A stretch of DNA of 64,000 nucleotides from HNR sp040400085 (lineage in GTDB: Bacteria; Actinomycetota; Actinomycetes; Actinomycetales; Microbacteriaceae): the NCBI GenBank assembly GCA_040400085.1, contig JBBAQX010000003.1, positions 1 through 64,000 on the forward strand, in the 5' to 3' direction. A program made the position numbers and the translations under genes. Below the pieces are notes generated by a model. That model was not told where the DNA came from, made no database searches, and saw only the letters and a list, made by a program, of their open reading frames with translations. Positions 8,931-17,014 of the stretch are shown here, piece by piece (the first letter of the stretch is position 1; each line of letters opens with the position of its first letter).

Positions 8931-8981
8931 AGTTCCGCCCGCCGCAACAAGCAAGTTTCTGTTTCTGCGACGGACGGAACT
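8931..8981 (-). terminator. Hairpin after the nitroreductase gene
   Basis: Arms at 8931-8946 and 8966-8981 pair over 16 positions with two mismatches that become G-U wobbles only in a minus-strand transcript, which fits a structure selected in RNA from the minus-strand nitroreductase gene ending at 9014. The loop is 19 nt. There is no strong T-run, so intrinsic termination is plausible but not certain. Confidence 0.5.
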
Positions 8982-9013
8982 TGTGAGTCTCTGCTGGCTA
9001 AACCTGCGCGCTC

Positions 9014-9607
9014 TTAGTTGTTTGTGATGATGATGTCAGAGAGAGGCATCCGTTCGCGAGGAGTAACCTCGCTCTGGCGAAGATAGTCATCGGCCAGGGC
9101 ATCGGGGGCATCAATCGAGCCCAGCGCGATCACGGTCACGGGCTTCAGATTCTCCGGAAGGGCGAACGTCGTGCTCAGCCCGTCGGCAACGATTCCGCTC
9201 ATCTGGTGTACGTGCAATCCCTCATGGTGCGCCTGCACCGACAGGTGGGCGATCGCCTGTCCCAGGTCATACTCCGCCGTCGGAGCATCCCTGCCCTCGT
9301 CGTCTTTAGTGACGGCAATCGCGACGATAAGAACCGCAGCGTTTCCGGCCCAGCCCTGGTTGAACCCGATCAGATTCGAGAAAACCTTCTCGAAAGTATC
9401 AGTCCCACGACGTGCAACGATGAAGCGCCAGGGCTGAGCGTTATATGCGGAAGGGGACCAGCGGGCGGCTTCAAGGACAGCGGTGAGAGTATCCTCGTCG
9501 ACTTCTGCGGTGGTGTCGTAACTGCGTGGGCTCCAACGATCGGCCAGGACCCCGAGGATGGGAACGCTCGTGTTGGCTGCGCGTGAGAGTGTTGACTCTG
9601 TAGTCAC
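9014..9607 (-). CDS. Nitroreductase-family flavoprotein
   Basis: FMN-dependent NAD(P)H oxidoreductase of the nitroreductase superfamily. The N-terminal FMN-binding signature RWSPRSYD and ARWSPSAYNAQPWRFIV are clear, and the C-terminal half carries GQAIAHLSVQAHHEGLHVHQ, typical of this fold. The frame stays open to 10231 but runs under the divergent phosphoribosyltransferase gene, so the true start lies near 9600-9650. I chose GTG 9607, giving 197 residues; ATG 9649 is the alternative and neither has a strong ribosome site. The physiological substrate is unknown. Confidence 0.85.
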   Translation of the reverse strand: MTTESTLSRAANTSVPILGVLADRWSPRSYDTTAEVDEDTLTAVLEAARWSPSAYNAQPWRFIVARRGTDTFEKVFSNLIGFNQGWAGNAAVLIVAIAVTKDDEGRDAPTAEYDLGQAIAHLSVQAHHEGLHVHQMSGIVADGLSTTFALPENLKPVTVIALGSIDAPDALADDYLRQSEVTPRERMPLSDIIITNN

Positions 9608-9721
9608 TGAGGTACTTCTTTCTTTAACGTGGATGTTGAGGGACGGCATCCGATTCTTGATGCCTACACATGCAACACTGGCCTGCCCCCAGTTATTCCG
9701 AGCGTGTTGTAGATTAGTGAG

Positions 9722-10249
9722 ATGACTTCTGACGAAATTCGCTTTGCTTCGCCCGCTATCAACGCACAGGGACGGGAGGTGCTGGGCTGGGACGAGTTTG
9801 GGTTCGCCGCCCGTGAGTTGGCTACCCGAATCGTGGAGGACGGATACGAATTTGACGTCGTAGTCGCTATCGCCCGGGGCGGGCTCATCCCTGCGGGAGC
9901 GATTTCGTATGCCCTGGGAACAAAGATGTGCGGATCGATCAACGTTGAATTTTACTCTGACATCGAAGAGACTCTTGCGGAGCCTGTGGTTCTTCCACCG
10001 TTTCTTGACACAGGTTCGCTCGCGGGCAAGCGAGTTCTCCTCGTAGACGATGTTGCGGATTCCGGGCGCACCCTGGATCTCGTAGTGAAGCTTATTGCTG
10101 GACACTGTGACGAGGTCCGCAGCGTAACTATCTACTCGAAGCCCACGACGATTATTCAGCCGGATTACGTGTGGCGCGAAACTGATCGTTGGATTAACTT
10201 TCCCTGGTCCGACAAGGGCACAGTCGTGCATAATAAGCCTGCGGCGTAG
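9722..10249 (+). CDS. Phosphoribosyltransferase (purine/xanthine type)
   Basis: Type I phosphoribosyltransferase, 175 residues, probably joining PRPP to a purine base in salvage. The PRPP-binding motif VLLVDDVADSGRTL is at about 106-119 and the flexible-loop region precedes it; AIARGGLIPAG (about 50-60) is the N-terminal nucleotide-site signature. The C-terminal hood (YVWRETDRWINFPWSD) resembles Gpt/xanthine-type enzymes. A -10-like TAGATT at 9710-9715 is followed by exactly 6 nt and the ATG, with no Shine-Dalgarno sequence, suggesting a leaderless mRNA. It is divergent from the nitroreductase. Confidence 0.85.
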   Translation: MTSDEIRFASPAINAQGREVLGWDEFGFAARELATRIVEDGYEFDVVVAIARGGLIPAGAISYALGTKMCGSINVEFYSDIEETLAEPVVLPPFLDTGSLAGKRVLLVDDVADSGRTLDLVVKLIAGHCDEVRSVTIYSKPTTIIQPDYVWRETDRWINFPWSDKGTVVHNKPAA

Positions 10250-10264
10250 CTTCCGGGCTGTCTC

Positions 10265-10714
10265 CTACCAGCGGCGGGGACCGTCGCCATCGGTGCCGAG
10301 GCTGTCTGCCGGGTTATTGAGAGCACAGCTCGTGAGGCTCAAGCATCCGCATCCTATGCAATCCGTGAGATCGTTGCGGAGATGAGTGAGCATCTGGATC
10401 CGTGTCTCAAGTTCCGTCTTCCAGATAGCCGAGAGCCGTGCCCAGTCTTTCTTTGTCGGTGTTCGAGAGTCCGGCAAAGACTCCAGGGCTAGCTTGATCT
10501 CTGACAGAGGAATTCCGACGCGCTGAGAGACGCGGATAAATGCTACGCGTCTGAGAGTATCCCGTCGAAAGCGGCGCTGATTCCCGGCTGTGCGTTCTGA
10601 CGCTAATAGACCCTGCCTTTCGTAAAAATGCAGGGTAGAAATTGGTGCGCCGGATCGACGTGAGAGTTCGCCGACGGTAAGCTGGACGTGTCTGTCACTC
10701 CCAAGGCCGGTCAT
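10265..10714 (-). CDS. soxR: Redox-sensitive regulator SoxR (MerR family)
   Basis: MerR-family sensor whose [2Fe-2S] cluster is oxidised by redox-cycling compounds. The N-terminal winged helix (LTVGELSRRSGAPISTLHFY), a dimerisation helix and the four cluster cysteines in CIGCGCLSLTSC (C-x2-C-x-C-x5-C, about 119-130) identify it as SoxR and not another MerR protein. ATG 10714 has GAGGA at correct spacing; the frame extends to a GTG at 10729. It is divergent from an MFS transporter whose promoter holds a clear SoxR box. In Actinobacteria SoxR usually controls pumps and oxidoreductases directly without SoxS, which fits this context. Confidence 0.93.
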   Translation of the reverse strand: MTGLGSDRHVQLTVGELSRRSGAPISTLHFYERQGLLASERTAGNQRRFRRDTLRRVAFIRVSQRVGIPLSEIKLALESLPDSRTPTKKDWARLSAIWKTELETRIQMLTHLRNDLTDCIGCGCLSLTSCALNNPADSLGTDGDGPRRW

Positions 10715-10773
10715 TTTGGGTTTCCTCACGAGGGATACATTACGGCTTGTTCGTAGGTTTGTGTGGAAACGAC

Positions 10774-10804
10774 TTTACCTCAAGTATGGTTGAGGTAATA
10801 GTCT
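10774..10804 (+). promoter_or_regulatory. SoxR box within a long-spacer promoter
   Basis: TACCTCAA (10776-10783) and TTGAGGTA (10790-10797) form an 8-bp inverted repeat around 6 nt, closely matching the known soxS operator. It lies between a -35-like TTTACC (10774-10779) and a -10-like TAGTCT (10799-10804). The 19-bp spacer is the hallmark of MerR-type activation. It faces the MFS transporter; soxR is transcribed the other way about 60 bp upstream. Confidence 0.85.
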
Positions 10805-10810
10805 GTGGGA

Positions 10811-12217
10811 ATGCCATCATCTTCAACCAGACTCCTTGAACCCCCGTCGCAAGAGTCGTCCATGACTCTCTTTTCGCCCCAACTAGTCTGGGCCACTATT
10901 GGGTCGTGCGCGCTCGTTTTCCTGAGCGCATTCGAATCACTTGCGGTCACCACGATAATGCCTACAATCAGCGAACAACTTGGCGGTGCGAGTTTCTACG
11001 CCCTAGCGTTTTCGGGTCCGCTCGCTACCGGGGTAATCGGTATGGTTTTCGCCGGCGGATGGGCCGATCGGCATGGGCCGGTTGCCCCGTTGCTGTGCGC
11101 TGTCGGCTCATTCGTAGCCGGATTGATCATCGCGGGAACTGCCGAGAACATGGTTCAATTCATTGGGGGAAGACTCGCCCAAGGGGTCGGGGGAGGTGCC
11201 CTCACGGTTGCCCTATATGTCTTGGTGGCTCGGATATATCCTGCCGTTCTGCATCCCAAAATATTTGCGGGTTTCGCGGCCGCATGGGTCATCCCGTCAT
11301 TGATTGGGCCCTACATCGCGGGCAAGGTGGCCGTTTCATTCGGGTGGAATTGGGTTTTTCTGGGGGTCGTCGGACTCGTTCTGATTGCGACGCTTATGGT
11401 TCTCCCCGTCTTGCGGATGCTACGGCCCGCCACAAGCGCCAACGACGACCCTGCCCCTCAACGATGGGAGGCGAGCCGCATACTGTGGGCTGTTCTTGCG
11501 GCAGCCGCTGTGCTCGGGCTGAGTCTGTCGACCCAGCTCGATGGATGGATGCTCGTTATCGGCGGCTCCGTCGCGATCGTCGTCTCTATCGTCGCGGTAC
11601 GGCCCCTTCTGCCCCGAGGGTCCTTGCTTGTTCGGCGGGGACTGCCCAGCGTGATTGCGATGCGCGGGCTGGTTGCCGCCGCATTTTTCGGGGCTGAGGT
11701 CTACATCCCCTATTTTCTGATTTCCGTGCACCACTTTGACCCGGAGTATGCGGGCCTATCGCTCACCGCTGGAGCGTTGGCCTGGGCACTCGGCTCAGCT
11801 GTTCAGGGGCGGCTTGGCGATAAACTGCCCAGCCAGACATCGGTCCTTATCGGGGCGATACTCGTTCTGTGCTCCATCGTTTCCGTGTTCGTGTCTGCGG
11901 TCTTGTCGCTTCCAGCCCTCGTAATTATTGTCGGTTGGACTATTGCAGGAGGCGGTATGGGTCTTATCTACCCGAGGCTTAGTACGCTGACCTTAGCCTA
12001 TTCCTCCCCGCACAATCAGGGATTTAATAGTTCGGCAATGTCGATAGTTGACTCGCTTGGAGCTGGTCTCGCGCTCGCGGGAGCGGGTATTGTCTTTACC
12101 GCTTTTTCTGGGCCGACCGGTGAGTGGTCATTTGTGAGTTGTTTCGCGTTGGCTGCGCTATTGGCTGTCGTAGGGTTGTTTGTCGCTCCACGTGTTGTCG
12201 GCAGATCCCTTGCCTAA
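10811..12217 (+). CDS. MFS efflux transporter under SoxR control
   Basis: Multi-spanning major facilitator protein (about 468 residues) with the drug-export signature region FAGGWADRHGPVAPLL after the second helix, and the VVTTIMPTI-like start of DHA-type exporters (AVTTIMPTISEQLGG). Repeated hydrophobic spans cover nearly all of the protein. Start choice: the -10 element of the SoxR promoter ends at 10804, so transcription should begin near ATG 10811 itself, implying a leaderless mRNA; ATG 10862 would lose 17 residues and has no better ribosome site. The likely role is export of redox-active compounds when SoxR is oxidised. The substrate is inferred from context. Confidence 0.87.
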   Translation: MPSSSTRLLEPPSQESSMTLFSPQLVWATIGSCALVFLSAFESLAVTTIMPTISEQLGGASFYALAFSGPLATGVIGMVFAGGWADRHGPVAPLLCAVGSFVAGLIIAGTAENMVQFIGGRLAQGVGGGALTVALYVLVARIYPAVLHPKIFAGFAAAWVIPSLIGPYIAGKVAVSFGWNWVFLGVVGLVLIATLMVLPVLRMLRPATSANDDPAPQRWEASRILWAVLAAAAVLGLSLSTQLDGWMLVIGGSVAIVVSIVAVRPLLPRGSLLVRRGLPSVIAMRGLVAAAFFGAEVYIPYFLISVHHFDPEYAGLSLTAGALAWALGSAVQGRLGDKLPSQTSVLIGAILVLCSIVSVFVSAVLSLPALVIIVGWTIAGGGMGLIYPRLSTLTLAYSSPHNQGFNSSAMSIVDSLGAGLALAGAGIVFTAFSGPTGEWSFVSCFALAALLAVVGLFVAPRVVGRSLA

Positions 12218-12289
12218 TGATCGGGCGGGGCATAGTCTGTGCGTAGAAGCAACCAACGGTGACGTTGAACGCTAGAGGAGGTTTATCTC

Positions 12290-12532
12290 ATGACTAAAAA
12301 CGATGACGCAGATTCGGCCCGGCCACAGCCTCGGGGCAGGAAAATCGTTGACGAGTTTGCGACGAAGCCGATTCATTATCCTGATCCCCATGCTCATACT
12401 CCGGAGCAATTCAACCCGAATATGCCCGTCCCGGAACCTTCGCACAGGGTCGAGGGAGAATTTCCTGTGCTCGACGGTGCGAAGGGTCCGGACTCGGGAG
12501 ACGCGGTGGGCACGTGGCGACATACGGAATAG
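12290..12532 (+). CDS. Small hydrophilic hypothetical protein
   Basis: 80 residues, rich in Pro, His, Asp and Glu (for example HYPDPHAHTPEQFNPNMP), with no membrane segment and no domain I recognise. The ribosome site GAGGAGG (12275-12281) at ideal spacing is one of the best in the window, which argues strongly for real translation. It stands alone between the SoxR-controlled pump and the convergent polyphosphate kinase. Function unknown. Confidence 0.7.
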   Translation: MTKNDDADSARPQPRGRKIVDEFATKPIHYPDPHAHTPEQFNPNMPVPEPSHRVEGEFPVLDGAKGPDSGDAVGTWRHTE

Positions 12533-12567
12533 CTGAGAAACACTAACCCATACCGTGTTGGCCAGCT

Positions 12568-13479
12568 CTAGGTACCAGACGTTCCGATAACCGGAAAGCT
12601 TGCGTCGGGGGTTTCGCCGGAGTCGTAGATGGTTGCTGGGTCTCCGATAACCTGTGGATCCGGAGTGCCCACAACCTTCTCGTTCTTGCCGGGGTAGTTG
12701 AACGATGACAGCACCCAGCGCATAGCCTCGAGGCGGGCCCGCTTCTTATCGTTAGATTTGACTACGGTCCACGGGGCGAGAGGGGTGTCCGTGTAGAAGA
12801 ACATCGCCTCTTTTGCCTCGGTGTAGGCATCCCACTTATCGAGGCTTGCCAGATCAGTGGGGGAGAGCTTCCACTGCTTTACCGGGTCTGAGCTTCGCGC
12901 CTGGAAACGGGCGCGCTGCTCTTCCTTGCCGACCGAGAACCAAAACTTGATGATGTGGATCCCGGATTGCACAAGCATCCGTTCGAATTCGGGGGCTGAC
13001 CTGGTGAACTCGTGGTACTCGGTAGGGGTGCAATAACCCATTACCCTCTCGACGCCTGCCCTGTTGTACCAGGAGCGGTCAAAGAGGACGATCTCTCCAG
13101 CCGCTGGGAGATGGGCAACGTAACGTTGGAAGTACCACTGACCAAGTTCACGCTCAGTCGGCTTTTCCAGTGCGACGACACGGGCTCCACGGGGATTGAG
13201 GTGCTCGGTAAACCGCTTGATCGCGCCACCCTTGCCCGCAGCATCCCGGCCCTCGAAAATGATCACAACCTTGCTGCCGGACTCCTTCGCCCAGGCCTGA
13301 AGCTTGAGCATCTCGATCTGGAGTTTACGCTTCGTTTTTTCGTACTCTACCCGAGTGATCTTTGTGTCGTAGGGATAACCTATCTTCCAGACGTCACTGT
13401 CGAATTGGTCTTCAAGACCAAGTAGTTCCCCGAGCTCATCGATTTCAGGTGTGACATCTATCGAGTCGGGTGCGGCCAT
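12568..13479 (-). CDS. ppk2: Polyphosphate kinase 2 family protein
   Basis: PPK2 enzymes transfer phosphate between polyphosphate and nucleotides, generally making NDP/NTP from polyphosphate. The P-loop GRDAAGKGGAIKRF (about 77-90), the lid/Walker B region LFDRSWYNRAGVERVMGYC and the following KFWFSVGKEEQRARF block are diagnostic for single-domain PPK2. I chose ATG 13479, which has AGGA at good spacing (303 residues); an in-frame ATG at 13503 adds eight residues. Nucleotide preference (ADP/GDP or AMP) cannot be settled by eye. The single-gene unit is convergent with the small gene at 12290. Confidence 0.92.
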   Translation of the reverse strand: MAAPDSIDVTPEIDELGELLGLEDQFDSDVWKIGYPYDTKITRVEYEKTKRKLQIEMLKLQAWAKESGSKVVIIFEGRDAAGKGGAIKRFTEHLNPRGARVVALEKPTERELGQWYFQRYVAHLPAAGEIVLFDRSWYNRAGVERVMGYCTPTEYHEFTRSAPEFERMLVQSGIHIIKFWFSVGKEEQRARFQARSSDPVKQWKLSPTDLASLDKWDAYTEAKEAMFFYTDTPLAPWTVVKSNDKKRARLEAMRWVLSSFNYPGKNEKVVGTPDPQVIGDPATIYDSGETPDASFPVIGTSGT

Positions 13480-13611
13480 TTCAAATCCTATTTTTTTACC
13501 CATTCTTCTATCTTACAAAGTTTGAATATCGCGCTGAAGACCATTAGAGATTTGAGAGAATTTTCTTCTATTTTGGGCGAGAATTTGTTAGGTAACGCCC
13601 GTGGAAGCTCA

Positions 13612-14124
13612 CTACCCTGCGAGCTTGTTGCCGCCGTAGAGGTGCAGGACCCTTTCGATGTCAGGATCTCCCTCCAGTGACAGAAAGAACGTGCCCTGCC
13701 AGGCCTGGGAAGATATCGCTTGTTTGTTGGTCGGACGCACCCACGGAGGATAAATTCGAAAAGCGCGTTTTCCTTCGCTCCGGTTCCCTGAAAATATGCC
13801 CCTCCTGAGTAGCTCCGTCTGGGGAAACACAAATTGTCCGCAGTGGCCATCCTGTTCGGCGTGAATAATGAGCAGGTCGATCCCGTCCGAATCTGCGAAC
13901 GGACGGATGGGGCCTTCGTCGGAGCGAATCCATGTTGTGACAAAGAGGCCGAGTTTGGTCGGGGTCGTTTTGGAGACACGAAATCGGACGTTCTTAGTGC
14001 CGAGCATCAGCGAGTAGGCAGCGTATTCGGTGCTTTCCGGTTCGGGTATGGGGGTGCTCTGTTCCCAGGGAAGTCTGTCAAATACTACCCGCTGGGTTGT
14101 CGCAAGTGCAGGATGGGGGTTCAC
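13612..14124 (-). CDS. MepB-family protein
   Basis: 170 residues matching the MepB pattern: YAAYSLMLGTKNVRFRVSKTTPTKLGLFVTTW, later HCGQFVFPQTELLRRGIFS, then GKRAFRIYPPWVRP and a terminal WQGTFFLSL segment. MepB was first seen beside the staphylococcal MepA efflux pump, but its biochemical function is unknown to me. The start is GTG with AAAGGA upstream. It lies 21 bp after an acetyltransferase on the same strand, so the two are probably co-transcribed. No pump is adjacent here, so the staphylococcal context does not carry over. Confidence 0.75.
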   Translation of the reverse strand: MNPHPALATTQRVVFDRLPWEQSTPIPEPESTEYAAYSLMLGTKNVRFRVSKTTPTKLGLFVTTWIRSDEGPIRPFADSDGIDLLIIHAEQDGHCGQFVFPQTELLRRGIFSGNRSEGKRAFRIYPPWVRPTNKQAISSQAWQGTFFLSLEGDPDIERVLHLYGGNKLAG

Positions 14125-14145
14125 AGGGAGATCCTTTTGGTCGGT

Positions 14146-14688
14146 CTAATCGTGCAGTATCCTCTGGAAGAGCGCATGATCTTGCCATCTGCCAGCGATC
14201 TTGAGGTAGTTCGGGGCTTGGCCGATACGCTCGAATCCCGCTTTCTGTAGAACGCGTTGCGATGCCGTGTTATGGAGAAGTGTTCCTGCTTCGATCCGGT
14301 GTAGGTGCAGCAGGTCTCGTGCCTCGGAGCAGACGTGATCCACGGCGAGCGTGGCGAGCCCCTGGCCTGTGTAATCCTCGTCAAGCCAATAGCCCAGGCT
14401 CGCACTTTGGAAAGGTCCGTGCGTTATCCCGTTCAGGGTGAACCGACCTATCACAGCATCCCCGTCGGTTATCACGAGGGGGAATGATGTCCCGAGCGCC
14501 GTCTGCGTGAGCTGGGTTTCGATAGAGGATGCCTGCCCGGCCATTGTAAAAAAGCTGGCGGTTCTCGTCGGTTCCCATGGCTCCAGATGGCGTTTGTTCT
14601 TTGTGTAGGCCGCGAGAATGCCCGCAGTATCGTCCTCCTGAAGGGGGCGAATCCTGATATTGCCGGTGAGCGGGACTGATGCGAGCAT
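14146..14688 (-). CDS. GNAT N-acetyltransferase, RimJ-like
   Basis: 180 residues with the RimJ/RimL pattern: NIRIRPLQEDDTAGILAAY at the start, the acetyl-CoA segment LGYWLDEDYTGQGLATLAVD (about 98-117), and HNTASQRVLQKAGFERIG near the C-terminus. RimJ relatives acetylate ribosomal protein N-termini, but many paralogues modify other substrates. It is upstream of and probably co-transcribed with the MepB-like gene. Confidence 0.87.
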   Translation of the reverse strand: MLASVPLTGNIRIRPLQEDDTAGILAAYTKNKRHLEPWEPTRTASFFTMAGQASSIETQLTQTALGTSFPLVITDGDAVIGRFTLNGITHGPFQSASLGYWLDEDYTGQGLATLAVDHVCSEARDLLHLHRIEAGTLLHNTASQRVLQKAGFERIGQAPNYLKIAGRWQDHALFQRILHD

Positions 14689-14736
14689 CCACTTATTTTA
14701 TGCCCATCGCGTTATGGGTAACGCCAAGGCGGCGCC

Positions 14737-15321
14737 TTATTCCGTGAGGCAGTCTTGCGCACAGAGCGTGACCAAGCGTTCAATTGAGCGTGGCCGCGTG
14801 GATGCGTTCTTGGTCGCTTGGTCGATGATGAGAGCATCGAGTTGGGGTAGCGCTACGTATGATGCGCACAGACTCAATATGGTGAGGAGCAATTCTTCGG
14901 CTCGTGCCCTGCTGATTCCGGGCAGTGCCGCGGCCAGTTCAGACACTTTGTTGTGATAGTGAAGGATTCGTTCGGCTGGATATGAGGGTTCTCTGCCGCG
15001 TTCAAGTCCCTCCCAGAAGAGCAAGCGGATGAGGGTTGGGTTTGTGGTGTGTCTGTGCCAGAGTTGGGCTGCATAGCGACCGATGGCGGCGGGCCCAGAA
15101 TCGGTGAGTTGAACATCGTTGATAACTCGTTGTAGCTCTGTATCGATGACGCGGTCAAAGAGTTTCATCTTGCTGCCAAAGTACTGGTAAATCCGTTCCT
15201 TATTGATTCCTGCGCGAACGGCGATTTTGTCGACGCGGGTACCTGCGAAACCGTGTGTAGCAAATTCAATAGTTGCAGCGTCCAGGAGGAGCTGTTGTGT
15301 TTTGTCGGTATCCCATGCCAT
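14737..15321 (-). CDS. TetR-family transcriptional repressor
   Basis: 194 residues. The N-terminal TetR helix-turn-helix is clear (LLLDAATIEFATHGFAGTRV then GINKERIYQYFGSK, about 10-52); the C-terminal ligand-binding half is family-variable. It is divergent from a small membrane-protein gene, and the shared intergenic region holds two related palindromic sites. A TAAGAT hexamer (15328-15333) lies 6 nt before the ATG with no Shine-Dalgarno sequence, suggesting a leaderless transcript. Most likely autoregulated and repressing the divergent gene. Confidence 0.9.
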   Translation of the reverse strand: MAWDTDKTQQLLLDAATIEFATHGFAGTRVDKIAVRAGINKERIYQYFGSKMKLFDRVIDTELQRVINDVQLTDSGPAAIGRYAAQLWHRHTTNPTLIRLLFWEGLERGREPSYPAERILHYHNKVSELAAALPGISRARAEELLLTILSLCASYVALPQLDALIIDQATKNASTRPRSIERLVTLCAQDCLTE

Positions 15322-15342
15322 AGGAAAATCTTATCGCACATC

Positions 15343-15404
15343 CAACTGTTTAGTTGCGAATAAATAAAAACCTTGATACTGTCGAAACTGCAAACAATTA
15401 GTTG
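15343..15404. promoter_or_regulatory. Two putative TetR operators flanking a promoter
   Basis: CAACTGTTTAGTTG (15343-15356) is a perfect palindrome with 5-bp arms. A related site, CAAACAATTAGTTG (15391-15404), sharing the half TTAGTTG, lies 48 bp downstream, next to the ribosome site of the gene at 15413. Between them are a -35-like TTGCGA (15354-15359) and a -10-like GATACT (15375-15380). The arrangement fits dual repression of both divergent genes by the adjacent TetR protein. Confidence 0.6.
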
Positions 15405-15412
15405 GGAGTTGT

Positions 15413-15796
15413 GTGGCTGAGAAAATTATCGCCCCTGCCGAGGTGGACGCGATTGTGGACGCGAATGTGGATGTGGTTATTCAGCCCAATAGGCACGTGC
15501 GAGTGGCGCTGACCTGGTTGGCGATTTTTCCCCTTGTAAGCCTCGGGTTCATTGCATTGGCGCCATTCACGCAGTCGTGGAACTCCACCATGCGTGCTTT
15601 GCTGCTCACTGCGTGCGTTGTGCCGCTTGCCTCGTATGTTGTGGTTCCTTTTTTGGTGAAGATTTATGTCGCCTGCGCACGTTACGGGTTAAAGCGACAT
15701 TTTCGTCGTCGTGCCATGAAAAGTGAGTTGTCGCCTGATAGTATGGCGACTAATGACAAACTCGCTGATAGTAAAAAAGCAAGAACTACTTCTTGA
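15413..15796 (+). CDS. Small two-TM membrane protein
   Basis: 127 residues with two predicted membrane spans (about 33-50, VALTWLAIFPLVSLGFIAL, and about 62-86), a basic stretch after the second (GLKRHFRRR) and a polar tail. No domain recognised. The start is GTG with GGGAG upstream. It is divergent from the TetR gene and flanked by putative TetR operators, so it is probably the TetR target. The 3' end overlaps the MarR gene by 44 bp, suggesting coupled translation. Confidence 0.7.
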   Translation: MAEKIIAPAEVDAIVDANVDVVIQPNRHVRVALTWLAIFPLVSLGFIALAPFTQSWNSTMRALLLTACVVPLASYVVVPFLVKIYVACARYGLKRHFRRRAMKSELSPDSMATNDKLADSKKARTTS

Positions 15797-16244
15797 GTGG
15801 ATAGCCGACGGGTTTTCTGGGGCTCGGCGTAGTCGCATGAGCCAGGTCCTCGCGGTGCTCAGCGTGGCAGGGGCAATCGATGCCAGTTGCGCTCGTCGTT
15901 TGGCTGATTTCGGTCTTTCGGAGGGTCGCTTTGCGGTTCTTTTGGCGACCGAAATTGAATCTGCACCCACGCCAGCCACCATTGCTGAGCGCATCGGAGT
16001 TACCCGAGCCACGGTCACAGGCCTTCTTGACGGTCTCGAGAAACTGGGATATTTAGTCCGAACTCATAGTTCTACCGATCGGCGTAGCGTTTCCATCGTG
16101 CTGACCGAAGCCGGGGGTCTAGCCATTCATGATCTGACGCCCGTCTACGCCGACTGGATCGATTCTCTCGCGCGCGGCATTTCGGAGGCCGACCTCAATA
16201 CCTTTCACCGAGTGCTGTCCCAGATCTCGAGGAATCTTTCGTGA
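15753..16244 (+). CDS. MarR-family transcriptional regulator
   Basis: Winged-helix regulator of the MarR type, about 163 residues. The DNA-binding core reads PTPATIAERIGVTRATVTGLLDGLEKLG followed by the wing (STDRRSVSIVLTEAG), with flanking dimerisation helices. The start is uncertain: ATG 15753 is used because it follows an overlap with the upstream gene, but ATG 15723 is also in frame and no clear ribosome site is present. Its stop overlaps the AlkD-like gene by 4 bp, so it likely controls that gene. Confidence 0.85.
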   Translation: MTNSLIVKKQELLLEWIADGFSGARRSRMSQVLAVLSVAGAIDASCARRLADFGLSEGRFAVLLATEIESAPTPATIAERIGVTRATVTGLLDGLEKLGYLVRTHSSTDRRSVSIVLTEAGGLAIHDLTPVYADWIDSLARGISEADLNTFHRVLSQISRNLS

Positions 16245-17014
16245 AAGCAACCATCGGCCCAGAACGACTCGACGAGCTAAATACCGGAAGTGCTCAGGCT
16301 CGCACCCTTGTCGAGGCGCTCGCTATTGACCAAGCGACCCTTATGTCCCACGTTGTACCAGACGCGAGCGATTCGGTTCACCTCGGTGTCGCTGGGGCGG
16401 CGGGTATGGGGATCCTCAAGAAAATGAACCTCATCGGTGAGCTGCTAAGTGAGAACTTCGGGGCGGCGGGCTATGAGCGTTTCGCCCGGCACGAATCGGA
16501 TACGGTGCGGGGATGGGCGTGTTTTATGATCGGGGCGGATGGCGCAGCATCCGTAATTGAGATGATTCGCGCGATCAGGCCTCTTGCCGATGACGCACAT
16601 TTTACCGTGCGAGAGTGGGCCTGGATGGGGGTCCGGAAGGCGCTGGTGGAAGACCTGGACACGAGTATTGATGAGCTTCGCTCGTGGACGGACGATCCGT
16701 CCGAGAGAATTCGTCGATTTGCGAGTGAGTCGCTTCGACCCAGGGGCGTGTGGGCGGAGCATATCGCAGAACTCAAGCAGAACCCGGAGCGAGGACGTGC
16801 TCTGCTTGAGCCGCTTCGTGCAGACTCAGCCGTATACGTTCAGGACTCCGTAGCGAACTGGATCAACGATGCCTCAAAGACTCAGCCCCAGTGGGCGGTG
16901 GAACTGTGCCGTCGTTGGGCCGAGGAAAGCCCGGTACCGCCGACCCATCGGATTGTGAAGAGCGCGCTGCGGAGCCTGAAGTCTACCCCTGCTGAGAAGC
17001 CAGCCACTCGTTAA
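16241..17014 (+). CDS. AlkD-like DNA alkylation repair (HEAT-repeat) protein
   Basis: 257 residues, all helical, resembling the DNA alkylation repair/AlkD-like family built from HEAT-like repeats, which in AlkD excises bulky or N3/N7-alkylated purines. The conserved block includes VREWAWMGVRKAL, RRFASESLRPRGVWAEHI, then DSVANWINDASKTQPQW. The start is GTG overlapping the MarR stop by 4 bp. Catalytic activity is not certain, since many homologues have lost the AlkD active-site Trp/Asp pair and I cannot align these residues by eye. The 3' end overlaps the convergent VOC gene by 32 bp. Confidence 0.75.
   Translation: MKATIGPERLDELNTGSAQARTLVEALAIDQATLMSHVVPDASDSVHLGVAGAAGMGILKKMNLIGELLSENFGAAGYERFARHESDTVRGWACFMIGADGAASVIEMIRAIRPLADDAHFTVREWAWMGVRKALVEDLDTSIDELRSWTDDPSERIRRFASESLRPRGVWAEHIAELKQNPERGRALLEPLRADSAVYVQDSVANWINDASKTQPQWAVELCRRWAEESPVPPTHRIVKSALRSLKSTPAEKPATR

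Noticed and set aside
9608..10231. N-terminal extension of the nitroreductase
   Set aside because: It overlaps the divergent phosphoribosyltransferase gene and has no conserved content.
10906..11697. 263-residue plus-strand frame inside the SoxR-linked MFS gene
   Set aside because: Low-complexity Arg/Gly/Cys composition typical of an off-frame reading.
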